A stretch of 64,000 nucleotides of DNA from Diabrotica undecimpunctata (Eukaryota > Arthropoda > Insecta > Coleoptera > Chrysomelidae). Location of the stretch: positions 52,233,481 to 52,297,480 of the forward strand of contig NC_092807.1 of the NCBI RefSeq assembly GCF_040954645.1, in the 5' to 3' direction. Numbering within the stretch: the first letter of the stretch is position 1; each line of letters opens with the position of its first letter. The notes under the pieces were generated by a model. It saw only the letters and a list, made by a program, of their open reading frames with translations. It ran no database searches and was not told the DNA's origin. Shown here one piece after another: positions 24,725-34,424 of this stretch. Both the position numbers and the translations under genes were made by a program.

Positions 24725-25700
24725 TGTTACTTATATAAAGTTTTTTTACAGTACTTTTCTTTGAACATTTTATATCTTACTTCACGGGAATCCATCCACG
24801 AAGAGGGCATTGAGTATAGTTTGTAGAGCTGAAGTTATGTTGTTTCGAAAAACATCCTTGTACAATCGAAAAGAAGTAGTTTTAAACGTTTAGATGGTTT
24901 GTAATGTGAGAGTTTAAAGTCAGCGGTTTTTAGGCATATTTCAAATGCCTCATATTTGTTGCCAAAACTCAAAATTCACATTTTATGCTATAGGTTTTGA
25001 AGATTAGTCTTTAATAATGGAAATTCTATAGTGCCCGGTCAATGAAATTGACACTTTTATTGATATCACGAGAATCGTAAAAAATAGCAAAGATCGCACA
25101 ACGTTTATTTATTCAACAGTTTTACAGAGACTCACTTCATTTGCGGCAAAATTCAAAAATTGCGTATTAAATCTGCACTTTTCGCCTTTAAAACGCATTT
25201 TTTTCATGGGATACTTTAATTAAATGATATCGAATTTTTACCGTCAAGTTGATACAAAGTTAATTACAAAGATTGACTTCGCGCGCGTAAATGACATTCA
25301 AAATCGGCGGTCGGTTCAAACGTTGTTTCTGAGAGAACGGTTCATTCTACACAAAAAGTGCTAATAAACAGTTCTGTTCAACATTAACTCAGCTACATTT
25401 CTTGTTTCAAATATTTTTTCTACGGCGTACAGATTCTTGGTAAATCAACTTTTTCCGTTTAGGGGGAAGTTTGGGGGTAGCAGCGACAAATTTTTTTAGA
25501 TATTTTTGCGGTCTTAACATTGACATTCTCAGCAAAATTTATCTTGTTGTGTGATTTTTAGAGGTTAAGTGGGATTTTCGTTTCTGACGACTGGAGTATT
25601 ACAGTCATACTGTTGATCGAAACAATGTTTAATTATCGTTAATTGATTAAAGTAAAATAACAGTTGGTACCTCTTTGTTAACTTATTAAATTAATTTTTT
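24725..25700. other. Intron sequence, nothing recognised
   Basis: No coding or repeat structure identified. It should contain the outer end of the ISL2EU element. Confidence 0.35.
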
Positions 25701-25705
25701 TATAG

Positions 25706-26042
25706 GTTCCATTTTACGGCAAGTAGATGTCTCAGAAACAACTGTCTTACTAATATCATATCCGGGTGAAATCTACATGCGACTACTGAAACTGCTTATA
25801 CTACCCCTTATATTATCAAGTTTAATAACTGGATCTTCTAGTGTTAACGCAAAATTAAATGGAAAAATAGCTATCAGGACTTTCTTAATTTTTTTCATTT
25901 CTTCTGCTCTTAATGCACTATTGGGGACAGTTTTAGCTATTATTATACATCCGGGAGATCCAGGATTAAAAATATCTCTAGAAAATGCCATAGACGATAA
26001 GAAAGGGAGTTCCGTTTTAGATAGTTTACTGGACCTAGGAAG
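25706..26042 (+). CDS. SLC1 (EAAT-like) transporter, exon 2
   Basis: Acceptor TTTTTATAG at 25705 and donor GTATTA at 26043. The phase fits exon 1 (G+GT gives Gly). It encodes PGEIYMRLLKLLILPLILSS (TM2, with the family PGE-x-x-MR-LKMLILPL signature) and FLIFFISSALNALLGTVLAI (TM3). IHPGDPG closes TM3, and the extracellular linker starts with SSVLDSLLDLGR. All are diagnostic SLC1 segments. No stops or frameshifts, so the exon is under constraint despite 15 kb of transposons in the preceding intron. Confidence 0.95.
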
Positions 26043-26143
26043 GTATTATTTTTCATTAAATTCATCTATTACATTTCTATGGAGGGCGGTACAATGGTCA
26101 CAAGTCACAAAATTACTGTATTGCTTATAACATACAGAACACA

Positions 26144-26640
26144 CTGCGATATTTTTTTCTACCGATTGGTATAAAAGACATAAGTCAATGCACTCTCATA
26201 AGAAACTTAGAGGAATGGTTAAAAGGTACTAACTGGGAAATCATTGAATAGAGGGCGGTAAAGGGCTGAGATAGGGAAATAGCATTCCACCGCTCTATTA
26301 GATTTTTTATTAACTATTACTGCCACGCCGTGTCTGTGTTGGTTATTCTCGCTACCGGAATAATTATATTGTGGCTTCGTCTGTTGAAAAACAACCTGAG
26401 TTGGGCCACCTGACTTCACTGATACCCAGTACATCGATATTCACTTTGTTCATTTCTTGAATAACATTATGCATTTTACCAGACTGAAACATGCTCTGCC
26501 TATTCTAGTGTTGGACAGTCTTATTTTATCATCAACGTTCTTTTGACAAGGAATTCCCTGATTAACGACCTGAGAGTCCTTGTCTTCTTCTTACCTGCCA
26601 GATCTTGGCTTCCGAGTACCATGATCAGTAACGCCGTTAT
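26144..26640 (-). pseudogene. LINE endonuclease fragment
   Basis: Minus-strand reading: EMNKVNIDVLGISEVRW-like text near 26420-26480, then SENNQHRHGVAVIVNKKSNR and AVECYFPIS (26219-26434). These are the N-terminal half of an RTE/CFDP2-like apurinic endonuclease. No RT follows, so only the 5' piece remains. Confidence 0.6.
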
Positions 26641-26699
26641 TAATTTCTAAAACCATGACGATGTTAATCTTCCAATGGATAGTTCTTTTTTTATTTAGC

Positions 26700-27740
26700 A
26701 ACTGTACATGTTACTAATTTATTATGAAGTTGACCATATTTTACACTGTAACTTGTTACAACTTCTTTTAATAAAGGCACTTCCAGGACTTTTTCATAGA
26801 AGAGGATGTATCATACCATGTAACGTTTACTACAGACCTTAACACTTTCTTCTGGAGGCGTTGGAGGATTGCACGATTAGAATTGCTAGCGGTGCCCCAT
26901 AGTTGAATACCATATGTCCAAATGGGGTTAAGGATCGCCTTGTATATAAGCAGTTTGTTATCCAATGTTAATTTAGAGTTTCGATTAATCAACTAGTTCA
27001 TATGTCTAAATTTAATGCCCAGTTGTTTGCTTTTGGTAAAGATGTGCTCCTGCCAGGTTAGTTGTTTCTCAAGATGGATTCCTAAGTATTTTGTGTCGTT
27101 GGCCTTACTTAATTTCTTGCCATTGAGTGTGACTGGGAGCATTCACATTGTTTAATTGTAAAGGTTACATGTGTTGACTTGGTCTCATTTACTATAATTC
27201 GCCATTTTTTTTAGCCAAGTTTCTATTTTATTTTGGTTTTTTTGTAAATTTTTTTGCTTTTGCGGGACCAGAGTCCACGGCCAGTATTGCGGTATCGTCT
27301 GCAAAAGTAGCAACTTTTGTGTTACTGCTGGATGGTAGGTCTGCAGTGAACATTAGGAATAAAATAGGTCCTAGAACGGTTCATTGTGGAACACCTGCTT
27401 TGATAGGGTGGAGCTGAGTGTATTCATCGTGCTGCTTTACCAGGAAGTATCTATCTGATAGAATTTTAGGAGTGGAAAGAAAGGATATTGCAATTTTTTG
27501 TTTATTTTATAAAGTAGGCCTTCATGCCAAACGTTATTGAAGGCTTGACTGACGTTTAGGAAGGCTGCTGAGAGGTAGGATTTACGTTCCAGCACGTAGG
27601 AGATTTTTTTTACTATTCTGTGGACCTGTTCGATTGTCTCATGCTTTATCCTGAAGCCGAATTGTAATTCTCATTTCGGTAAGCGTGAACTTTTTAATCA
27701 AGTCCAGTTGAAGCGGGGCTTCTAAGAAGTTATGAATCTC
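26700..27740 (-). pseudogene. Jockey-like LINE RT fragment
   Basis: Downstream RT text includes INRNSKLTLDNKLLIYKAIL and PIWTYGIQLWGTASNSN (26768-26992). Degraded upstream blocks run to ~27720, including a GTPQ/SPxLF-type region near 27350-27400 and SAAFLNVSQAFNNVWHEGL near 27550. The IWTYG-x-QLWG motif is typical of Jockey-clade elements. Many stops. Confidence 0.6.
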
Positions 27741-27744
27741 GCTA

Positions 27745-28400
27745 TAAAGAAGAAAATATTCCTCGGATTATTGAGATCCATTCAGTCAAATTATCTGGCA
27801 TAGCCTTAGAAATAAGCTCATTTTCAAAAAATCTTATAAGCAAATTAAATTTCGCAAAAATTATACAATCTATCTGGCCCATCTTTTGCACACAATACTA
27901 TAAGACCCCCAAGTTCGAGTACATCGTTCCCTAGACGTTCGAGAATTCAAATACGATCTTCATTTTGCAATAACTTTTTTGTTTATTATCCGATTTTAAT
28001 TTAGCATATCTCATTTTATGTATCTTTTTTTCTGAAAATGTTGCTTGTTGACGTCAAATCTCTAAATAGAAAAGTGTTTAAGTTATGAGTAAAATAAGGA
28101 GTTTGACGTTTTGATTGTTTATTTAAAAATATTTCTACTAAAAAATTGATTGAATCCCTAGATGAGAGACTTTTTGTAATATCTCATAGTACACATTTCA
28201 ACTGTCAAGCCCGTTGTGACGAAAAAAGGTTTATTTTTTGACTTGATTAGTACTTGGTAACTTGATTAGTCTATAATCTATATAGAATCTATTAGTCTAT
28301 AATGAAATAATCATTAAGAATTTGTCTTTATGTTGTGACTTTTAAACTTTATTTTTGATAAATTTCATCCTTAGATAAAGTAACATGAGTTTATTAATTT
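27745..28400. other. Intron sequence, nothing recognised
   Basis: AT-rich, no coding or repeat boundary identified. Confidence 0.35.
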
Positions 28401-28403
28401 TAG

Positions 28404-28446
28404 GAATATCATATCAGATAATATTTTTCAAGCAACATTTCAGCAG
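28404..28446 (+). CDS. SLC1 (EAAT-like) transporter, exon 3 (micro-exon)
   Basis: 43-bp exon between TTTTAG (28403) and GTAAGT (28447). It completes Arg from the previous exon and adds NIISDNIFQATFQQ, the conserved end of the TM3-TM4 extracellular segment (family pattern RN-F-N--A-FQQ). It enters in phase 2 and leaves in phase 0. Short but convincing from both sequence and phase. Confidence 0.9.
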
Positions 28447-28449
28447 GTA

Positions 28450-28860
28450 AGTAGTTCTAGGTATTATTTCTTTAAGTGAAATTAGTGCCACAAATCCTAA
28501 ATTAAAAGTAAATTACATTTATTATATAACATGAGGAACAATGATTAAGTCGTTAAAAGTATCCCTGTCACAAAATCAAAAAAAAAATTATAAAAAAATC
28601 CAAAAAACTAAAATAAAGGTAGCTGGTAAAAGGAAAAATAAAAAAATTATCAAAAAATCAGATTATTTATTAGAGATCAATAATAGTATTAGATTTAGGA
28701 TAAGATTATCGACAAAACAGTGATTAATAAGTTATAATTAGTAAGATTGGCGAAGCGATCGAATCGAAACTACAACGTTACAGTAACAAAACCTGGAATG
28801 CAGAAATCATTTAAAAAACCTGTATAGCTGATTAGCTGTAGAACCATTACTAATAGTATG
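28450..28860. other. Intron sequence, nothing recognised
   Basis: Lysine-rich reading frames reflect A-rich DNA and have no family similarity. Confidence 0.35.
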
Positions 28861-28867
28861 AATATTA

Positions 28868-28970
28868 TGTTTATATGGGATTAAGCCACAATTATAAATG
28901 TAATGAAAATTACAATAATTTTAACTAATGCTCGACGTTTGCATTTCCACTGCGGAAATCGTTTAAAGAT
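28868..28970. repeat. Half copy of a foldback MITE
   Basis: ATGGGATTAAGCCACAAT...GACGTTTGCATTTCCACTG resembles one arm of the palindromic element at 41770-41975. Confidence 0.6.
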
Positions 28971-29943
28971 TAATTTAAAAATTGTGCGAAAATGTATAAC
29001 CAAGTTCTTATTAGGTTATGACTTTTCAACATTGATTGATTGGCATACTTGGCATAGGAATATCAAATTCTCACTATTTTGTGTGTTTTTTGTGTTATAT
29101 GTTGTGTTATATGTTATACGTAAGTAGTGTAACGTATGTTGGTGTTAGATAGTTAGCACTATGTCTGACTTCTTCTTCTTAACGTGCCCCATAGCTAAGG
29201 ACATTGGCGATCATCATGGCCCATTTGACTTTATCTGCAGCAGTTCTGAAAAGTTCTATTGACGTTTTCCCACTCCATTGTCTCAGATTCTTCAGTCAGG
29301 ACGTGCGTCTTCTCCCCGGTCCTCTGTTGCCTTCCACCTTCCCTTGTATGGCCAGCCGCATCAATTCGTATTTTTCGTTTCTTAGTATGTGACCAAAGTA
29401 GCTCATTTTTCTTTTCTTTATAGTGTTAAGTATTTCTTTATCTTTTTTCATACTTCGTAGCGTTTCCGCATTTGTTATGTGTTGTGTCCAAGATATTTTC
29501 CACATTCTTCGATAACACCACATTTCAAAGTTAATGAGTTTTTTCTCTGTCGCCTCTGTAATTGTCCAGGCCTCAACTCCATACAAGAGGACAGAGAACA
29601 CGTAGTATCTTAATACTCTAGTTCTAATTTCGACGTTGGGTTTTCCATTGCATAATATTGCTTTCATCTTATTAAAGGCACTTCTAGCTATCTCCGTATT
29701 TATATCTCTTTATTTCCGTAGTTCTATCCCATTCTTCATTTAGTTCGCAACCTAAGTACTGATATCTGTGCACCCTGCCCAAAAGTTTTCCTTTAGCATA
29801 AATACTGTTTTCCTCAATCTCGTTCTTGCTTACCACCATGATTTTTATTTTATTTGTATTCAGTGCCATTCGATACCTTTCGCAGTATTGGGTAATGCGA
29901 TCAACTAAGATCTGTCGTCCTTCTCTGCTGTCCACAAGGAGTA

Positions 29944-32708
29944 GGGGAGACCGGGGAGAGTTCGGACCATTTTTAAAAATTAATTTTTATTAGAAAAGTG
30001 TATTGATATATTTACCTTTTAAAGTAGTTAACTTAAGCTTCCAAGGTTCAGGCATAACCAATCAAGAGCAGAATATATCAAATCAATAAATTAACAACAA
30101 AAATAAAAACATATTGCAGGGGGTCATTTGTCCGAAGTCTCCCCAGAAACGGGGAGACTTCGGACTAGGAACTGGGAGACTTCGGACAGTACTGGGAGAC
30201 TTCGGACAGTACAACATATGTTACTTATAAAAATGTATTTAAAAAAAATAGACATGTTTAGATATTAAAAAATTAATGCAATGAATAATCTTCTAAATCT
30301 GTATTAAAATAGATCATATTTTCATATCTTTGACGTGTATCTTTCAAGGGCTTCGGTAAAATACATTTTATGTCTTCAAATATAACAAAAGCATCTTCTT
30401 CAGTGGAGATAAACCGATTAGAAGTGGCATGTTTTTTATAAAATTTTACGTCGTATCCTTTTATCTGTTTTTCCTGAATTTCTGCAACATAGTGCCGAAA
30501 TGTAGCTGGTGTTTTTCCATAAACTCTGGCAATTATAAACTGACCATTTGCAATATTTGTTTCTTCTGTATCCACTTCGTCATCTTGCTCTATGAAGTCA
30601 GAGGATTTTTCATTGCTCATTATGTCTTCAGAGGAAGAAGAAGAAGATGTTTCAACAATTTTTTTAGTGACTTTCTGTCTTTTTTTAGGATTTACTTTCC
30701 TTGTAACAGATCGTTTTAGTTTCCTGTTGGCAATTTCGTCTTTTTCTGGAGTATCCGTGGCAATGATACATTTGCCCTTAGGCCTCCCTCTATTTGATGT
30801 TTTACGTTCTGGCGCCTTGGGAAACGGTCTAACCATTTCTGGAGAAATGATGTTTGGAGAAGTTGAGTGACTCGGAGAAACTAAAACTTTGCTTGGCCCC
30901 GGTTTGGACAAGCTATCAAAATCTCTTTTTCCGAGTTCCGGTTCTGTAGTAGGCATTGGTCTATCTGTCACGTAAGAAGATAAGAACTCTTCTTCTCCGA
31001 ATATATTCCTGTCAAAAGGCCAAATACCTGTACACTTGAAACCACTTTTAATATTAACTGGATTGGCAGCTCTGTCCCAAGCAGAAGAACAAATAGCAGG
31101 CAAGTCATATATAGAAAGTGTCTGACCAGGATTAGACAACATCCAGGAATTAGCACCATCATTAAAAAACTTTTTGAAAGGACCAAACACTGTTCGGTCC
31201 AAAGGTTGTAACTTATTAGAAGTATGAGGTGGTAGTGTCAAAACAGTAATTCCATTTTCTTTGCAGTAATCAAGTCCCTCCACTGAGAGATGGGACTCGT
31301 GGTTATCCATGATTAGTAAAATTTTATTAGTATCAGAGCAGAGTGTATTTTTGACAACATGTTTAAGTACTTTCAAAAAATTATCACTTGTCATCCATCC
31401 TGAAGGAGATACTAATCCTAAAGCAACTTGAGGAACCCCTTTCATCATGCGGTTTTCATCAAAACGTTGCCGTGGGAATACCCATATAGGAGGCAATGCT
31501 TTTCCATCAGCAGAAATTATGCCCACTTGTGTAACTAATTCTCCACGTTCACGTGAGGTCACCTGCCCTATTTGATGTTGACCTTTTCTTCCAATTATTT
31601 TAGGTACACGCTGAACTGTAGTAACCCCAGTCTAAAAAATAAGTGATATTAATTATCAAAATAACTAAACAAAATTGTTAATTGACTCACTTCATCTAAA
31701 TTGAAAATCGCTGAAGATCCAAAAGAATGACGACGTAAAACTTCTTCTAATTTATTTTGAAACGTCTCAACAGTAACTTTGTTAAAACTCGTCATTCTAG
31801 CGAGACTAGTGGCTTCAGGTGTTCTAATAGATAGTACAGGATGACGTTTCATGAAACCTGAAAACCAGTCTGTTCCAGCTTCTTCATTTTCGCTCCATGT
31901 AGTAGGCATTTTAACATGGTTTTTCTTGGCAAATTCAAAAGCTAAACGTCTTGCAGCTTTAGGCGTTAGTCCATGAAACATGGAAGAACAATCTAATAAA
32001 TATTTTTCAAGCATTTTTTCCATTATATCGGTAAACACTTGAGATTGCTTGAAATTTGGAGAGAATGTTACGTTGTCTATACCCACAGCTCTAGCTTTCT
32101 TTATGTAATCTAGAAGACTAGATTTAGGAACGCCGTAGGTTTTGGCGCTATTCCGAATGCTCAATTTGCCGTCAAGCACCTCTGATGTGGCATTTTTCAT
32201 AGTGTCTGCAGAAAATTGTCGTTCTGTTACCCTTGTATATGTACGGGGCATTATGAGCTGTAAGAGAAAAATAGAATAACTACAGATCAGGGGAGACTTC
32301 GGACACACAGGGGAGAGTTCGGACACTGTGTCCGAACTCTCCCCTAATGCAAACATTGGTAATACAATGGGTTTATAAAAAAACTTACCTAAATATTGCA
32401 ACAACATAAACGCAAATTAATGAAATAAGTATAGTAGATTACAGCACCAAAGTTTTATACGTGGTAAGTCTATGTATTTTAAAATATATCTTCTGGATTG
32501 CACCGATATTTTTAGAACAAAACTCGACAAAACACTTCACAATAGATAACTCTGTGACTACGACCGAAATCACAGCTGTCAATACATAACCTATAATTAT
32601 GTACAAATAAGGTTGTGTTTACCAAATGACAACAGTGCATCTTCAAAAATGTGCGAAATTCAAATGTGTCCGATGTCTCCCTGTGTCCGAACTCTCCCCG
32701 GTCTCCCC
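29944..32708 (-). mobile_element. Pogo-superfamily transposon, apparently complete
   Basis: Ends GGGGAGACCGGGGAGAGTTC (29944) and its complement (ending 32708) are flanked by TA (29942-29943, 32709-32710). Subterminal copies of GGGAGACTTCGGAC and close variants occur at ~30125-30210, ~32288-32336 and ~32668-32698, probably transposase-binding sites. One uninterrupted two-exon transposase gene fills the interior. Confidence 0.92.
30273..32251 (-). CDS. Pogo/Tigger-type DDE transposase, 639 residues, one intron
   Basis: Exon 1 runs from ATG 32251 to 31691; the intron 31632-31690 has GTGAGT and TTTTTTAG ends; exon 2 is 31631-30273. Phase is preserved and there are no stops. The N-terminus (MPRTYTRVTERQFSADTM, then KLSIRNSAKTYGVPKSSLLD) is a Psq/CENP-B-type helix-turn-helix, followed by a second DNA-binding segment with TWSENEEAGTDWFSGFMKRH. 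The DDE_1 core has NLDE/TGVTTVQ across the splice, LLIMDNHESH and NKLQPLDRTVFGPFK, giving DDD with 35 residues between the last two. A basic, serine-rich tail follows (GRPKGK, KKRQK). It mobilises its own element at TA. Looks functional. Confidence 0.92.
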
Positions 32709-32992
32709 TATTGTGTCATCTGCGTATCTAAGATTTTTCAGAAGTGCTCCGTTAATAAATATGCCTTCATTTACGTCTTCTAATGCCTTTTTAAACAATT
32801 CTTCTCAATATAACAAGAGAAATCATACGATTTACTACGTGGCGAACCTGAATTCAAACTTTTACCACTGTGCCTTCTATAACTTACAAAGTAAATAGCT
32901 TGATGAATTCAAAATTCGTAGTGAATTCAGTTTCTGGTACTCCAAACAGAGTAAAGAAATAAAACATAATGACGGTATTAGATTTTTGCAGG

Positions 32993-33059
32993 GCAGCGGC
33001 AAGCCGCTTATACGTATTTCGACCTCTTTAGATCTCATCAGAGCGGTATATGCCACTGC
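32993..33059 (-). ncRNA. Type I hammerhead ribozyme, Penelope-like terminal repeat
   Basis: On the minus strand every conserved core element is present: CTGATGA (33035-33041), stem II GATC/GGTC around loop TAAAGA, GAAA (33017-33020), a short stem III ATAC/GTAT, and UA before the scissile site (between 33009 and 33008). Stem I forms from CCGCT/AGCGG (33042-33046 with 33004-33008), then an asymmetric internal loop, then nine further pairs (33051-33059 with 32993-33001, one G-U). An internal loop in stem I and a very short stem III are typical of ribozymes in Penelope-like elements. The host element itself is not evident nearby. Confidence 0.85.
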
Positions 33060-33129
33060 TCTAGAGCAGAGCGGTTTAAAACAACAAAAAAATTATTGAA
33101 AATGGAAAAAAATTATTAAAGAACCGTAT

Positions 33130-33610
33130 TAAAAAAAAATAGATTAAAATATAAGTCCAAACTTCTCCAAAACTTGTCGAATATTTCGTGTCTAGCCTTG
33201 TCAGAAATAGAACCACATTTCAATTTTGTCTTGTCGTTTATACTTAACTTATAATTGCAATAAGATTTCATAGTTTTTGCCGCCTTTTCTATATTGTAAT
33301 TCCATTAATCATTTTCTCTTTTTTTCTTCTCTGATACTTAAGCCCATTTTCTCTATTCTTGTAGTTCTCGTGTTTGCTCCATTTGTTTTTGTCTGTTTTA
33401 CGCCTTTTAGAGCTTGGACGCTTCGTTGATTCTTTTGGACTCAGTGTACTGTTGTTCGAATCGTTTTCTTTACATCCTTCATTATACATAAATTTTTCGA
33501 AACCACTACTCCATCTCTGCTTCCCTATTAAGTCCGGGTCTTTGGACATTTCATTGTCTTGGCAGTTCGTCTTTTGCATGCACGAGATGCCTTCTATCTT
33601 TCTGTGCCAT
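33130..33610 (-). pseudogene. Fragment of an uncharacterised protein with a Cys/FW motif
   Basis: Minus-strand reading: NGLKYQRRKKEKMINGITI (33289-33579 frame), then in other frames KSYCNYKLSINDKTKLKC and ARHEIFDKFWRSLDLY (33130-33260). The pattern (G-x-Y-x-x-R-K, spaced cysteines, then R-x-x-IF-x-x-FW) recalls a family of insect multicopy proteins of unknown function, but I cannot name it. Frameshifts make it non-coding today. Confidence 0.35.
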
Positions 33611-33612
33611 TA

Positions 33613-33880
33613 GTGACCGCGTTTGTAATATTAAAATCTCCCAAATTCATTATTACGTACGGTTCTTTCTCACAAACATGATTGATAAGGATTTCTTCGG
33701 TTTCTCTAGCATATTTCTCGAGATCATCAATAATTGGACTGTTATTTGTTTGACCTGCATACTGTTTGTTTGCACGGCAATAACATTGTCAATGGTATTT
33801 TGTTTCATGGATGAAGCAAGAGCAAGATTAAAGTTGTTTAAATCAGGCTCTTTAACTTGAAAAGGGTCCTTTTTTCAGTG
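33613..33880 (-). pseudogene. LINE endonuclease fragment
   Basis: Minus-strand PYVIMNLGDFNITNAVTNG near 33610-33665 matches the LGDFN motif of LINE endonucleases. Preceding text (SSMKQNTIDNVIAVQTNS) fits the variable region before it, but with frame breaks. Confidence 0.45.
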
Positions 33881-33929
33881 TCGTCTAACTTTGACGGCAC
33901 TCAGGTAGTTAGACGTAGACCCCTAGTAT

Positions 33930-34130
33930 TATACTTTTTTGGAATCAGCTCATTTTTATCGATCTAAATATGTCCTAAAATACAGGGTGTTACATTTAAA
34001 AAAAGAGCCGATGACGTCATCACTGTAATGTGTATCACCTTGTATAATGAAATTTTATTACAACATGTAGAACATTAAATTTAAAAATCGACGGAAAAAT
34101 CATACTTTACGGACACACTGTATATTATAT
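33930..34130. repeat. Interspersed repeat, copy A
   Basis: Shares ordered blocks with 47968-48205: TTTTTGGAATCAGCTCA, GGTGTT-CATTTAAAAAAA, CACCTTGTATA, AAAAATCGACG, CATACTTTACGGACA. Non-coding; class unknown. Confidence 0.65.
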
Positions 34131-34424
34131 GTAAAATAAAGATTTTTTTTTTTTTTTTTTTTTTTTTTGGCTTAGACTTATCGTCATACAGCCAGACACA
34201 AAAGGACTAAGACAGTCATCATTATAATTTTTACCTAAATGCCCTATCAAAATAAAAGATTATTACATCGATATTAGGAGAACAGGGACACACTCTTCTC
34301 GCCTAGGGACCTATCAAGGCATTTATTTATAAAAGACACAACAACACTAGGTCACGGAGAGGAGGAAGTTATACAAATGGTTTAAGACAAAGGTAACAAG
34401 ATTAACTAAATAATTTTTAGAGAA

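Larger units (their letters stand above)
29160..32818 (-). mobile_element. RTE-type LINE interrupted by a pogo transposon
   Basis: 3' part at 29160-29935: YQYLGCELNEEWDRTTEI, VLLYGVEAWTITEATEKKL, MSYFGHILRNEKYEL, GNRGPGRRRTSW, with a CTT-rich 3' end at 29168. The RT active site continues on the far side of the pogo element: LRYADDTI and EDVNEGIFINGALLKN at 32711-32818. The host LINE is broken by the insertion and by frameshifts, and is 5' truncated. Confidence 0.8.

Noticed and set aside
28541..28723. 60-codon lysine-rich plus-strand frame in the SLC1 intron
   Set aside because: Reflects A-rich DNA; no family similarity or splice context.
30429..30870. Plus-strand frames opposite the pogo transposase tail
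   Set aside because: Low-complexity antisense of the basic/serine-rich C-terminus.
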